Shown in pieces: positions 49,411 to 61,152 of a DNA stretch of 64,000 nucleotides. The notes beneath the pieces were generated by a model. The model did not search any database, was not told the DNA's origin, and saw only the letters and a list, made by a program, of their open reading frames with translations. The stretch's first letter is position 1. Each line of letters starts with the position of its first letter. This DNA comes from Plasmodium relictum (Eukaryota > Apicomplexa > Aconoidasida > Haemosporida > Plasmodiidae), in contig NC_041688.1 in assembly GCF_900005765.1 (NCBI RefSeq), positions 715,341 through 779,340 on the forward strand. Direction: 5' to 3'. The translations under genes and the position numbers were made by a program.

Positions 49411-50295
49411 ATCTTTTTTTAATAATTTCGAAAATTATTCTCATAAAATATAGATATATGAAACGGTTCAAAAATAAAAATATCTTGTAATAAAGCTATC
49501 AAAAGTTTACCTAACCTATTAATAGAAAAAATCTACAATTTAACCTTTTTTTTAAGGAAATTAATCTCATGTTATATATTTTTATAAACGAATAAAAAAA
49601 AAAAAGCAAAAAAAATACATTTTTATCTATATTTTTTCTTCCTGTTTTTTATTATTTAATTTTCTTTTTACAGTATTAATTTTCGAAAAAGCATTTTGAG
49701 AATAATTCAACTTTATCTCTTACTAAATAACATTAAGTAGATTTACAAATTTTATGAATAAAAAAACAAAAGAAACAAAAAAAAGTAAATTAAATCGTAA
49801 AAAACACTCGTGTAAATGCACATGGTCTTTTAATAATACAACTATGTAAAAAAATCACTATATCCCATTAATAAAATAAAAAACTAATGACAAGTGTAAA
49901 TAAAAACTTAAAAATAACAATAAAAAAAGAATTTTAATAATTTTTTCTATTTTTTATGTTAAGTATATAAAATTAAAACTTTTATATAAAATGTGTGTTA
50001 TTTGCAGTCGTTTCTTTATAAAATTTTTAATCATGTATTATAAATTAAAAATAAAAAGGATTATTAATAATAATATATATTTAACTGACACACGAAGAAC
50101 AAAATAAAATTCATAGGCAAAACAATTGATTGGACAATAATAAAAACATTAAATATATTAATTTCATATTTCATTAGTTTGTGTATATTAACAAAAGAAA
50201 AAGGAGTTGAAGAGAATCATCATTAAATTTTTTTATATATTAATTAAAAACTATTTGAATTTTATACGTAATAAAATATTTCTATTATAAAAAAA

Positions 50296-50303
50296 TGCAT
50301 GCA
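50296..50303. promoter_or_regulatory. TGCATGCA site (AP2-Sp-type motif)
   Basis: Perfect palindrome TGCATGCA, about 0.89 kb upstream of the thrombospondin-repeat gene ATG. TGCATG(CA) is the established binding core of the sporozoite ApiAP2 factor AP2-Sp. Binding here is inferred. Confidence 0.5.
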
Positions 50304-50386
50304 AGGAGGTATTATTGATATTTATAATAAAAACCAGTGTTGGGTTGTTCTTTCACAAGTTTTACAACAATAACAACAAAATCAGA

Positions 50387-50396
50387 TGCATGCATG
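50387..50396. promoter_or_regulatory. TGCATGCATG site (AP2-Sp-type motif)
   Basis: Second copy, 84 bases from the first, extended to TGCATGCATG. Two such sites close together are unlikely in DNA this AT-rich, which supports a regulatory role for the sporozoite-type gene on the left. Confidence 0.5.
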
Positions 50397-52351
50397 TAAC
50401 TGTCTTAATTTAAAATCATCGAAAATTTAATTATCCTTTCTCTTTTTTTCTTATATTTTTTGGAAAAAAAAAATATGCATCTTATCATTGATAAAAATAT
50501 ATACATATTATTCAGGTAATAAATTTTCTAATTTAAATAATTTTTTTTTTTTTGTTAAGAATAATTCAGCGTATTAAGACAATGTTCAATTTAGTTTAAA
50601 AATATTTTTTTGTAAGAAAAAACCATTTTTGTCTTTTGAATTATTTCACTTAACCATCTACACTTATTTTTATTTTTTTATATTTATAATTTATATTAAT
50701 GATAAAAAAAAGAAGCATCAAATTATAGACTAATAAAACTGATATTCTGTTATAAGTATATTTATTAATATAAAAATGTTTTTGTTCTTTCAAAGCATAA
50801 AGTATGTTTAATATATATTTCGTTAAATAATTAAGAAAATTGTATTCATATATTTTTTATATATAATTTTATCAAAAGAAAATAATATTTTATACTGTTT
50901 AATACATTTTATTAACGTAATCCTTATTTTAACTAAGATGCTAGAATTACATATATACATGAGAAATAAAATATATAAAAAGATTTTTAAACTTGAAGAT
51001 AGAATAACAAAAAGGAAAATATAAAATATACATTTAAAATTTTAACTATTTCATTTTATTTAACTTCCATAATTTTAAATATTCCCATAAATTATATTTA
51101 ATAAAAATACTAAATTATTAACTATTTAAAATTCTACAGAATTTTTTTGTATTTTATATTTAGAAAATAATTTTTTTTTTAACGATAATATTTTAAAAAA
51201 TGTTGTACTTAAATATTTTATTTAATATAAAGAATTTTTAATTTTATTTTAAACTCATTATTCCTGCTTTTATTTTTAATGGAATTTCTATATATTTATC
51301 TTTGTTACATTTTCTCAAAATTTAAATATTTCTTTTTTAGTAATCTGTGAAATTTACTTATCTGCATTTCTTTAATTTTTTTTTTAATATATCATTTTGA
51401 GAATATCAATAATAGCATTTGAACAAATTTAATAATTTTATTATAGTGAAAAGAAAACTATGAAATAAAATTGCAAAAATTTAATCAGGAAATAATAAAT
51501 TTTGCTAAAAATAATCAGAAATACAAAAATAAAAAAACATAAAAAATTAAAAAAAAAAAGTTATTGAAATTTTCAAAAAGATTCACGTTAACATATATTA
51601 TCTGAAATTAGGGAAGATTATTCAAAATATTGCATCTTATAATGCACTATTTTTTTTTTTTTTTAATTTTTTTTATTAATTTGAAGTTGAACATATGAAC
51701 AATTTACTTATAAATGTGGTTTTTTTTTTTTTTTTTCTTTTTTTTTTTCACATAATTTAAGAAAAGTAAAATAAAAACTTTTTATTTTAATGCTAACAAA
51801 TTTCAAAGATCCTCTTAAGATTTTTTATACTTTAACGAATTTTTTTTTCAGTAATAATTTTTTTTTGTATTATTTTTTTAATTTTCAATTATAGGCAAGA
51901 AATGAATTTTAAATCTAAGTAACTTTTTTTTTTTAAAGTGATTGATGAAGAAATTCAAAGATAGTTTACACATTTTCTCTCCAAAGAATAAAAGGTTTAA
52001 TCTTAATTCCTCTTATATTATTTTTTTCTTTTTAATATATATATTCATGTTTCTTAATATATAAACTTCATATATTTAAAAAATGTTCCATACCATAAGA
52101 AAAAAAAAGAATAGTGTATGAACTTTTTAAGAAATCTGCAATATCTTATGACCTAATTGTTTATATTCGCATATAAATATTAACTTAAATTTTAATTTAT
52201 AAAAAAAAGGGAAACAAATACTTCAAATTATATGATAATTAAATAAATACAATATATTTTTTAATTTAAGAAATATAGAGAAATTAAATTAGTTCACTAT
52301 TTTCTAACTCAAATTTCTCATAAAACATAACTCTTATCAATATATATATAT

Positions 52352-55300
52352 ATGGAAAACTTTATGAACTTACATAAAATTATTTTCACTCAACCTAATT
52401 TACTTTTATATATACTGAAAAATTATTGTCTTTTTTTTTTTTTTATTATAATATACAGATATAATGACATTAAGAAAAATGAAATACAAAAAGGTATAAT
52501 CTATGAAATTGGAAATGAAATTGAAGAAAATTTTGATGAAGATGTAGAAAATATAAAATTTAATGCAGATGATATATCATCTTTTTTTGTAAAAAATAAT
52601 GAATTAGAGAGTAAGGAAGAATACTTATGGTATGAAAATAAAAATGATACAAAAAACAATATATATAAAAAAATGGAAGATAATAAAATGGAAATATTAT
52701 TTGATCCTACTCTTAGTGGCCCTTTTATATGTTGCATTGTAATTTTGTCAAAAAAAGAGAATGTAGAAATGGAATTTATTTATCCAAATATTGATGTAAA
52801 CGAAGAAAATGTGTTAAACAAAAAAAACACAAAAATAATAACACCCTTTAATATATGGTATAGATATAAAGGAGAGTGGATAGAAGATATAAAAATCTTA
52901 ATTTTGGAAAGAATGAGTTTATTTAAAGATATCAACATGAGTAACGTACTCTGTGATTTTAATAATTTTAAATCTAATAACTATGAATATAATATTCTTT
53001 ATAGTGTAAGTGGCAATAAATATTATTTAATAGCTCTGGATTATTTAGAAGATAATAAATGTAAAGAAATTATAATGATAAGTCAAATTCCATATTTTAA
53101 TATTCTTTCGATGAAATTGCATTCAATTATTCAATCATTTGTAATAAAGAAAGATTACAAAATATTAGAGCAATTTATTGACAGTTTTTCTATGGATACA
53201 ATATTTGAAGAGGTTACATTTAATGACTTTTATATAAATTTATCTAGAGATATAAAACATATAAATAATATTAAAATAAAGAACATTTTAATATTTTTAA
53301 AAGCTGTATTATTAGAAAAAAAAATTGCTATATTATGTTCTAAAAAGGGAATTGGATGTAAGACTTTATTATTGTTTTTATCATTTATTCCAGATATTAT
53401 AAATTTAGGATTTAATATAAGAAATTATGAAGATAAATTTGAAGAGTGGAAAAAATTAAAATTACCATTAATTTTATTTCATGAAAAATATATTTTATTA
53501 TTATATATAGATAATCTTAAAGTATTTAATGAATATACTTCAGAAAAAAATTATTTATTATCTACAAACGTTAATAGTGATTTGTATAATTTTATCAAAA
53601 ATGATTCAGACATTTTGTATGATATAGATAAAGATACCTTAATAATAAGGAATGAAAAATTGATTAATGCATTAGCATTAACCAAATATGAAAATAATTA
53701 TTTAAAAAAAATTCACTTAGATTTTAAATATTTTTTTAATTTAACTTCGTTTTTTGAAAATATAAAGCAAAATGATAAAATAATAAATACTCAGAACATA
53801 AATTATTCAAATACAAAAATTCACAATATCAATAATACCAGTAAAATAAATGATAAAATTTTAAATAATTATAATAATAAAAATAGTACTAATAACATTA
53901 ATAATTACAATGAGATAAGTAATGAAAACAATATTTATAATACTAATCATATCAATATTAATAACACTAACGATAATAATACTGTTAATATTAATAAAAA
54001 TAATAATTTAAGTAATAATAATATTTATAATAACAATGAAATAAATAAAATAGAAGCTAACAATAATATGAAAAATAAAAAAATTTTAAAGGAAAATAGT
54101 GCAAATGGAAATGAAATGCAGATAGAACAGAAAAATAAATTAGATAAAAATGATATAAATGAATTACATAATAGTAGATTAAATAAAAAAATTCCAACAA
54201 ATGAATATTCTGACGAAAAATATGAATATATTGATGATGAAGAAGATATTTATATTATAAATACGAGATCATCAGCTTTAAAAAAGAAGCAATATAAAAA
54301 TTGTATAGGAATAAATGAAAACATAGCGACTGGTGAAAAAGAAGGTAGTTTAAAAAGTGATGAGGTGGAAAAATATATTACTGATTTAAGGATCCACTTC
54401 CATATTTACTTTAATGATTTTTTTTCTTTAAGTAAAGAAAATTTTGAAGAAGGGATAAAAAAAAAAAAAGAATTATACGAACTAAATTATAATAAATTTT
54501 TTATTGAAATTTGGCAAGAAACTATGAATTACAACTTTTTTATTGAAAAAGATTTCAAAATTAATAAATTTTTAAAAATAGCAGAATGGAACAATGTATT
54601 ATTTGATAAAAAAAATATAGCGGATTATAATTTTGTAGATGATATGTTAATAATTGAAAAAAAGGAGGACATAAAAAAAGAAGTATATAAAAATTTAATT
54701 CAAGTATTAATAATATCATTAAAAGGGTATATATATGAAGGCTCTTATTGTGTTATAAAAAATTGCAAAGAAGGATTAGGAAAATTTATTTATAACACAT
54801 ACGGTATAACATTCGAAGGAGAATGGGAAAATGACCAAATAAATGGTTCAGGGCATTTGTACACTAATAATTTTAAGTATTTTGGAAAATTTCAAAACAA
54901 TTTATTTAATGGAAATGGTATATATGTTGATAATTTATTAAATCAATATGAAGGAGAGTTTTTAAATGGATATTTTAACGGAAATGGAAAGCTTATATAT
55001 AATGAAAATACGTACATTGGTATTTTTGAAAATAATAATTTAATTGGTAAAGGAAAGATTTTATATAAAAACGGTTCTATTTATACTGGGGAAATAAAAA
55101 ATTTTTTACCTCATGGTTATGGTTTTTTATCTTATAATAAATCGACTGTATATGAAGGTTTTTTTATTGGAGGAAAAAAAAATGGAAATGGTTTTTTAAC
55201 GCTAAATTACAATTCCACACTGAATGATACATTTTGTATTGAAGGAAAATGGAAAGATGATAAACCTGTGATCAAAAAAAGCTTTAATATAATATTCCCA

Positions 55301-56233
55301 AATAAAGATAAATATATAGGGAAAATATATATACTATCAAATTTGAAAAATATTAATAAAGATAATAATATGTACGATGATACCATGGTTAAAGAAATAA
55401 GCAAAAAATTATTTAATGTGAAAGAGTTGATTGAAAATAGAATTACCTTTATTAATCTAGATAATAATAAGATTGTTAATAGCACGAATAATATACTAAA
55501 GGAAAAAAGTGATATTAATAATACTCCAAACATTCGTTGCATTAATACCATTTCCACATTAAAAAGTAACAATAATTTAGAGGACGAAAATTTAAAAAAA
55601 GAAAATATCCCTTTAATTATTACACAAGAAAATCATTTAATAGAACATAATTGTTGTAAAAATGATAATGATAATAATTATGAAAATATAAGAGTTCTTA
55701 AAAAGAAAATTCTGAAAGAAAAACTTGAAATTTTTGTCAATAAAAAAGAGAAAAATTTATTGAGAAAATCCTTTGAAATATTAGATAGGAACTGGATATA
55801 TAATATTGAAAAAAAATTAAAAAAAAATAAAGATGTTGTTGAATATTTACAACAGAAAAAGTTATTTGTTATTCCACATAGTAAAGGATTAAGTATATAT
55901 AATAAAAAAAAAGAAAATTATGATGGGAATTTTTGCTTGGGTATGAAACATGGATACGGTGTATCAGTGTATGATAGCATAAATAGATACGAAGGATACT
56001 GGTTTAGAGGAATGAAACATGGTTATGGCATTTTATATGAAGGAGATAATATATTTTATGCTCACTTTAATAATGGCAAATTAATTGAAAAAGAAAAAAT
56101 TTTACCTGAGAATATAAATAATTATAAACCTAAAAAAGATCCAAATATAAAAACATATAATAATTTTTTATTAAATCAATCTTTTTTTGATTATAAACAT
56201 TTTATATCCTCTTTTTTACTCAATTATCTTTAA
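52352..56233 (+). CDS. DENN (AVL9-like) and MORN-repeat protein
   Basis: Open frame of 1,293 codons from an ATG at 52352. Residues about 115-480 look like a DENN module of the AVL9/LCHN kind: FICCIVILSKKENVEMEFIY, ISQIPYFNILSMKLHSIIQS (family SRLPLYGLIQAKLQLI), LIFLKAVLLEKKIAILCS (family LLLLEKKILFYGS), and LPLILFHEKYILLLYIDNL. DENN proteins act in Rab-linked membrane traffic. An Asn-rich linker at about 490-580 follows. Seven MORN repeats at about 793-955 (YEGEFLNGYFNGNGKLIY and kin) and two more at 1190-1235 (GMKHGYG twice) are typical of membrane- or cytoskeleton-associated scaffolds. The start is unsure: residues around 24-36 (NYCLFFFFIIIYRY) come from a poly-T tract ending TATACAG at 52458 that looks like an intron acceptor, so an upstream exon may exist and the first 35 residues may be intronic. 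Confidence 0.85.
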   Translation: MENFMNLHKIIFTQPNLLLYILKNYCLFFFFIIIYRYNDIKKNEIQKGIIYEIGNEIEENFDEDVENIKFNADDISSFFVKNNELESKEEYLWYENKNDTKNNIYKKMEDNKMEILFDPTLSGPFICCIVILSKKENVEMEFIYPNIDVNEENVLNKKNTKIITPFNIWYRYKGEWIEDIKILILERMSLFKDINMSNVLCDFNNFKSNNYEYNILYSVSGNKYYLIALDYLEDNKCKEIIMISQIPYFNILSMKLHSIIQSFVIKKDYKILEQFIDSFSMDTIFEEVTFNDFYINLSRDIKHINNIKIKNILIFLKAVLLEKKIAILCSKKGIGCKTLLLFLSFIPDIINLGFNIRNYEDKFEEWKKLKLPLILFHEKYILLLYIDNLKVFNEYTSEKNYLLSTNVNSDLYNFIKNDSDILYDIDKDTLIIRNEKLINALALTKYENNYLKKIHLDFKYFFNLTSFFENIKQNDKIINTQNINYSNTKIHNINNTSKINDKILNNYNNKNSTNNINNYNEISNENNIYNTNHININNTNDNNTVNINKNNNLSNNNIYNNNEINKIEANNNMKNKKILKENSANGNEMQIEQKNKLDKNDINELHNSRLNKKIPTNEYSDEKYEYIDDEEDIYIINTRSSALKKKQYKNCIGINENIATGEKEGSLKSDEVEKYITDLRIHFHIYFNDFFSLSKENFEEGIKKKKELYELNYNKFFIEIWQETMNYNFFIEKDFKINKFLKIAEWNNVLFDKKNIADYNFVDDMLIIEKKEDIKKEVYKNLIQVLIISLKGYIYEGSYCVIKNCKEGLGKFIYNTYGITFEGEWENDQINGSGHLYTNNFKYFGKFQNNLFNGNGIYVDNLLNQYEGEFLNGYFNGNGKLIYNENTYIGIFENNNLIGKGKILYKNGSIYTGEIKNFLPHGYGFLSYNKSTVYEGFFIGGKKNGNGFLTLNYNSTLNDTFCIEGKWKDDKPVIKKSFNIIFPNKDKYIGKIYILSNLKNINKDNNMYDDTMVKEISKKLFNVKELIENRITFINLDNNKIVNSTNNILKEKSDINNTPNIRCINTISTLKSNNNLEDENLKKENIPLIITQENHLIEHNCCKNDNDNNYENIRVLKKKILKEKLEIFVNKKEKNLLRKSFEILDRNWIYNIEKKLKKNKDVVEYLQQKKLFVIPHSKGLSIYNKKKENYDGNFCLGMKHGYGVSVYDSINRYEGYWFRGMKHGYGILYEGDNIFYAHFNNGKLIEKEKILPENINNYKPKKDPNIKTYNNFLLNQSFFDYKHFISSFLLNYL

Positions 56234-56239
56234 AAAAAA

Positions 56240-56275
56240 TTAAATTAAATTAAATTAAATTAAATTAAATTAAAT
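56240..56275. repeat. (TAAAT)n pentanucleotide repeat
   Basis: About seven tandem copies of a five-base unit just after the stop codon of the DENN-MORN gene, in its 3' UTR. Confidence 0.9.
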
Positions 56276-56279
56276 AAAT

Positions 56280-56829
56280 AAACAATAATTATAACGGTTA
56301 CAATAATAATAACAATAAAAATATTGATATGAATAATAATAATAATAATATTTTTTTAAAAAAAATGAGTTAATTTTTAAAACTAAGGTTTCTATAATTT
56401 TTTTTAAAGATTTTTTTTCATCGTATTTTTACTATAATGGACTTAAAATATGCATTTTACATAAAAATAAACATAATTTAAAAGGAAAAATGGCATAATA
56501 AAGCAAATAATACATAAAAAATAAAAGGGAGAATATTACATAAATATTATATATAAATCATTGTTTTGTTTTTTCTTTTATATTATTTTAAAGAATAATA
56601 TAATATATATATGTATTTATTGTAGTTAAATACATACTTTTAAAACATATACTCTCTTTCCATATTACTTTTAAATATTATTTTTTTCAAAGAAGAAATT
56701 ATCTAAAAATAAAATTGAAAAGTGCATATAAAACTTTTTTTAAAAAGATGTAACATATTCAAAAAGAAAAAAAAAATTCTTTAATCTCATATAAAATCTT
56801 TCAAATTTTCTCCATAAATTTATTAGTGC
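56280..56829. other. Convergent intergenic region
   Basis: About 550 bases between two genes that converge. It holds the 3' ends of both, with an AAT repeat near 56332-56350. Nothing else seen. Confidence 0.55.
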
Positions 56830-59766
56830 TTATAAAAATTCCTTCAATATTTCCATAAATTTATCATTACGTAACCCATAATATTGATCTAATGTTTTAT
56901 CAAAATGCTTATATATTTCTTTGGTTCTATAACTAGGTATTTTTGAATTTATAAACTCCACAACATGTGTATAGCATAAATGATGATGTATGAAATTTAT
57001 AAATGAAAAAATTAATTTGTATAATCTTTTTTTACTCTGATAAATAGAATTATTTTTTTTCCACTCAAGAAGAGATTGAAAAGCAACGTAATTTAAAACA
57101 CCTATATCTACATCTTTTGTGTTTATATCCATTTGCAAGAACGGGGGGTTTTTTAATAAATAAATGTATATCAATAACCACATATTAAATACAATGTAAG
57201 GGCTTATAACAAATATAAAGAAATAAAAATATCCAAACACATAAGAAGCCATTCCATAAAATACCAAGAAAAAGGAAAATATCAAAGTGTATAAGTCAAA
57301 ATATATAGGGCCTTTTAAAAGTTTTAGAAAATCTTCATTCAATGATGCAAGCAATGGCTTTTTTGTTTTTTCTGAACTGTAAGGTAATAAAATAAAGGAG
57401 GAAATAATACTACCAAAAAAATGGTTGAAAAATGGTTTCTCAAAAAGTAGCTCTCTTTTGCACTCATAAACTAATGAATAGATACTTGCAAACATAGTTC
57501 CCATAGGTAAGGTATATAAAATGATATGAAAAAAAATGAAAAGGGAAACAGAACATATATTATTACTTTCTAAAGTAAATTTTTCCGAAAATTTAGAAAA
57601 CATAGTTCCATTTCCATATTTATTATAACAATACCATAAGTGAATTAAAAATATAGTAATCATAATTATAATATCTCTTAAAAAGTATAAAATGTACATA
57701 AATGTTGAAATGCTTATATAATCATTGCAAAAAGCTTTAAAAGAATTCATTAACTCCGTTATATAACTAGTATCCTCTTTTTTCATTATTTCATTTTTAA
57801 TATTTTCACTTAATAATTTGTTTCTCTTCTCTAATTTTAAACCTTCTCTTAATCTAACTTCTTTACATATATTTTGCGCGGACTTTAAATCCCATACTAA
57901 TCCTAAATAATAAAAGAAATTTATCAAATATTTAGTAGGATTGATACTAAGAATGTAAAAATTTTCATTCATAGCATAGCAGTAAGGAAAAACATGATGG
58001 TAGTTATGACATCCTTCCCCTAATGCTACAATAGAAGTAAAAATATTATTAGATGGTTTTATATCAATATTATACGGCCTATGACCAAATGAATGAGAGG
58101 CACTATTAATAGACCATGTAGCATGTAAAGTAATTATCCATCGAAGAGCTCCTAAAATAAAAAATCCATCCCAAAAATTGTTATACATAAAATAAGAATA
58201 TATACCAGGTACAATAAAACAAAAGAATAAATTAAAATAAGGATCCAATTTGTGCTGTAATACAAGTAAAGGGTTCTGTAATAAATCATCAATATAAATT
58301 TCTTTTTCTTTTTCTTTCACATATTTGGTTTTCTGATATAGTAACCATCCAACATGACTATAAAAAAAACCATATCTTATGTTGTGAGGATCATATTTTG
58401 TATCACTATATTTATGATGTAAACGGTGGTTTCTTGACCAAACTATTACACTACCTTGATTTGCAAAGCTATTTAAAATCAAAAATATAAACTGTACAAT
58501 TCGACTAGCTTTAAAGGCTCTATGAGACCATAATCGATGTGCCCCAAATGTTATTCCGAAGCCATTTATTAAATAAAATACTATGCACTACAGACAAAAA
58601 AAAAAAAAAAATAAGAAAAATTATATAATATTAAACATAATAACATAAATATAGGAATATTATAAAGTAAAAACATATATAACCTGAATTAATAGAGACT
58701 TTCCATAACTATGATAATAAATTCTGATCATACCAATTACAGCAAATGCATGAAAAAATAAAATAAATGTAAATAAAGAAGATCTAAACTGCTTATGATA
58801 CAAATATAAATAATTAGAAAAAAGCATATGCGCATAAAATACATGAAGAACTATAGAAAAAGTAGCAAACTTTTGTATTAAACTTGAATTATTTGATATA
58901 TAAGAAATTTTTGTAAAAAATATACTTATCCATATCATATAAGCAATATCAAGTACATGTGTTATTCTTTTTAATAATTTTATATTCGAATTATTTTTTA
59001 AAAAATTGGAAACAAAGGATATTAAGCATTTAATTAATTGTAATGTTAAATATACTTTCATAATCATCAAGTTCTGAATAAAAGTCCACAAATAATAAAA
59101 AAAGAACACAAAAAATGTTTGTAAAAAGAAAACATATATCCAAAAAGTGTTCTTTTTTTGCCTCTCTCTTCTTTTCTTAGAATTTAAATTGTTTTTTGCT
59201 TTCATATATTCTTCTTCCTCTTTTTCTTTTTTTTCTATCTCATCTATAATTTCTTTTTCTTTTAATATTCCCTCATTTTCTTTTAAACTTTTTTTATTAT
59301 TCAAAATTTTTTTAGCAATTTTTTCTAAATGTTTTGACGTATCTCCAATTAATTCATATTCATATTCATTTTCAATGCTTGCTTCATACTTGTTAATTAT
59401 TTTGCTTTCTTCACCTGATTTACTATTACTTTTTTTATTATGGGTACTAATTGCTTCTAAGAAATTACATAATTGTAAAATATTATAAAAGTGAAACAAA
59501 TTAATACCTAATTTGATGTTTAAGTTTAAATGTTTCAAACTCATCAAGGCAATTACAATAGACAGTCCGCATTTTAAAATTTTTATTAAGTTAATAAAAT
59601 TCTCAGAAAAATATCTTCTTAATAAATAGCAAGAAAGCAATATAAAAACAGTTGACAAGTAAATTATTCCTATATCTTCAATTCCCATGTAGTTTTCCTT
59701 AAATTTGTGCCATGTGCTTTCCATTTCATTATAATTAATTAGAATGCTCTTAACTAAATAACCCAT
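56830..59766 (-). CDS. SCD: Stearoyl-CoA (delta-9) desaturase with C-terminal degenerate second desaturase-like domain
   Basis: Exon 1 is 58684-59766 and exon 2 is 56830-58587, with a 96-base intron (donor CAG/GTTATA, acceptor TCTGTAG). The product is 946 residues. It introduces the delta-9 double bond into acyl-CoAs at the ER membrane. The first 330 residues are a multi-spanning extension with a Glu/Lys-rich loop. The catalytic histidines are intact: HRLWSH at 378-383, HRLHH at 415-419, the NSASH His at 526, and GEGCHNYHH with His 555, 558 and 559. From about residue 640 a second membrane region resembles FAD2-type desaturases, but its boxes are degenerate: YECKRE at 735-740, EKTKK in place of HRRHH, and THVVEF at 901-906 in place of THVAHH. 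I start at the ATG at 59764-59766; the frame is open a little further upstream but only with TTG. Confidence 0.95.
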
Positions 59767-61152
59767 CAATACGTTTTTATTTTAATTTTTTTAATATATT
59801 TAAAATGTTATATAAATATAAATTAAAAACAAATTAAAAAAAAAAGCATTAAAATTTTTTTTTAATACATGCAAATTATACAAAGTTAATTATATCTTCA
59901 ATATTTTATTATTTAAAAAATATAATTTTTATAATATTAAATCTACCAAAAAAAAAAGATTTTTCTGTATAATAATGAATAATATTTCTTAAATTTTTTT
60001 TTTTTTTTCAATAATAAATAATCTTTGTAATATTTATTTTCGTTATAAATATTTCATTTGTTTAATTTTCTTTTATTTTTTTGGTGAAGATTAATTAAAA
60101 ATTTTGCATGAATTATTTTTTTTTTTTGAAATCATGTGTAATTCTATTTTTTTCTTCTCATTTTCCAAAAGAAAATATAAAAATACTTGTTTTTTTAATG
60201 CCCTTTTAAATGAAAAAAATAAATTTTTATAAAAATAGATAATCAAATATTTTACATGTAAATTTTTAAGTGTCCACTTTTTCATAATTGCACATTTTTT
60301 TTATTATTTACTTCTTTTGTTTCACTTTCTTTTATTTTTTTATGTTTCATTTAAGATCCTTTTATTTTACTTATCTCTTTTTTTTTTAGTTATTTTTAGT
60401 ACTTTTTAATATCTATTTTTTTTTTTTACCTTTATATTTTAATTAAAATTTTTTTTTTGTAAATATATTTTCTTTTATAGTTGATAAAAAATATATATAT
60501 ATAATACTAATAAGTTAACATATATTTTAATTAAATAGTTACTTCCTATATATATGTGTTTTCTTAACTCTTATTAAATGACTTTAATTTTAGGATTAAT
60601 TGAGAAACAAAAAATGTACATTGGACATGCTTATCTTATTTATAGAAAATCTTGCATCTGCAGTTAAACTAGGATTGTAACTTAAAAAGATACATAAATT
60701 ATGCCCATAAAATATATTTTCTATTAAAATATATGCATCTACAAAGACATGAATATTAAAAAAAAAGCAAAATAACTTTAAAAAGATTAATTTTTTTTTT
60801 TTTCGTTATGCTCATCTTTGTTAATCAGTTTCTAATATTTTTTTTCAGAGTATATAAATATAAATATTCATTGAAATTGGGATAATAAAATAAAAGACCT
60901 CGTCTCAATAAAATTGGTTCTGTGAAATAATTTGTTCATAAAAATTAAAAATATAACAAGACAATCCTATGAACATTACAAAGAAAAAAAAACAAAAAAC
61001 AAAAAACAAAAAACAAAAAACAAAAAACAAAAAATAAAAAAATAAAAAACAAAAAAATAAAAAATAAAAAATTAAATACAAAAAAATAAAAAATAAAAAA
61101 CGAAAAAAAAATGAGTAAATAATTATTTTTTATAAAAACAACACTTATTATT
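59767..61152. other. Intergenic region upstream of the desaturase gene
   Basis: About 1.4 kb. The stretch 60560-60740 and 60880-60930 is a little less AT-rich than its surroundings, but I find no open frame, tRNA fold or snoRNA boxes I can support. A 64-codon frame at 60091-60285 (minus) has no upstream support and looks random. Confidence 0.5.
60982..61110. repeat. A-rich (CAAAAAA)n / (TAAAAAA)n minisatellite
   Basis: Tandem seven-base units, mostly ACAAAAA, grading into ATAAAAA units, for about 130 bases. It lies just beyond the stop codon of the small secreted-protein gene (minus strand), in its 3' UTR or flank. Confidence 0.92.

Larger units (their letters stand above)
49411..52351. other. 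Divergent intergenic region (thrombospondin-repeat gene / DENN-MORN gene)
   Basis: About 2.9 kb between divergent genes, so both promoters should be here. It is AT-rich with many homopolymers. A less AT-rich patch at about 50290-50410 holds two TGCATGCA sites, listed separately. No coding stretch or RNA gene is recognised. Confidence 0.55.

Noticed and set aside
60091-60285. 64-codon minus-strand Lys-rich frame
   Set aside because: Isolated, no splice partners, no domain; chance frame in A/T runs.
60560-60930. Less AT-rich patches as a possible small RNA gene
   Set aside because: I could not find paired stems, C/D boxes or H/ACA boxes that would support a specific RNA class.
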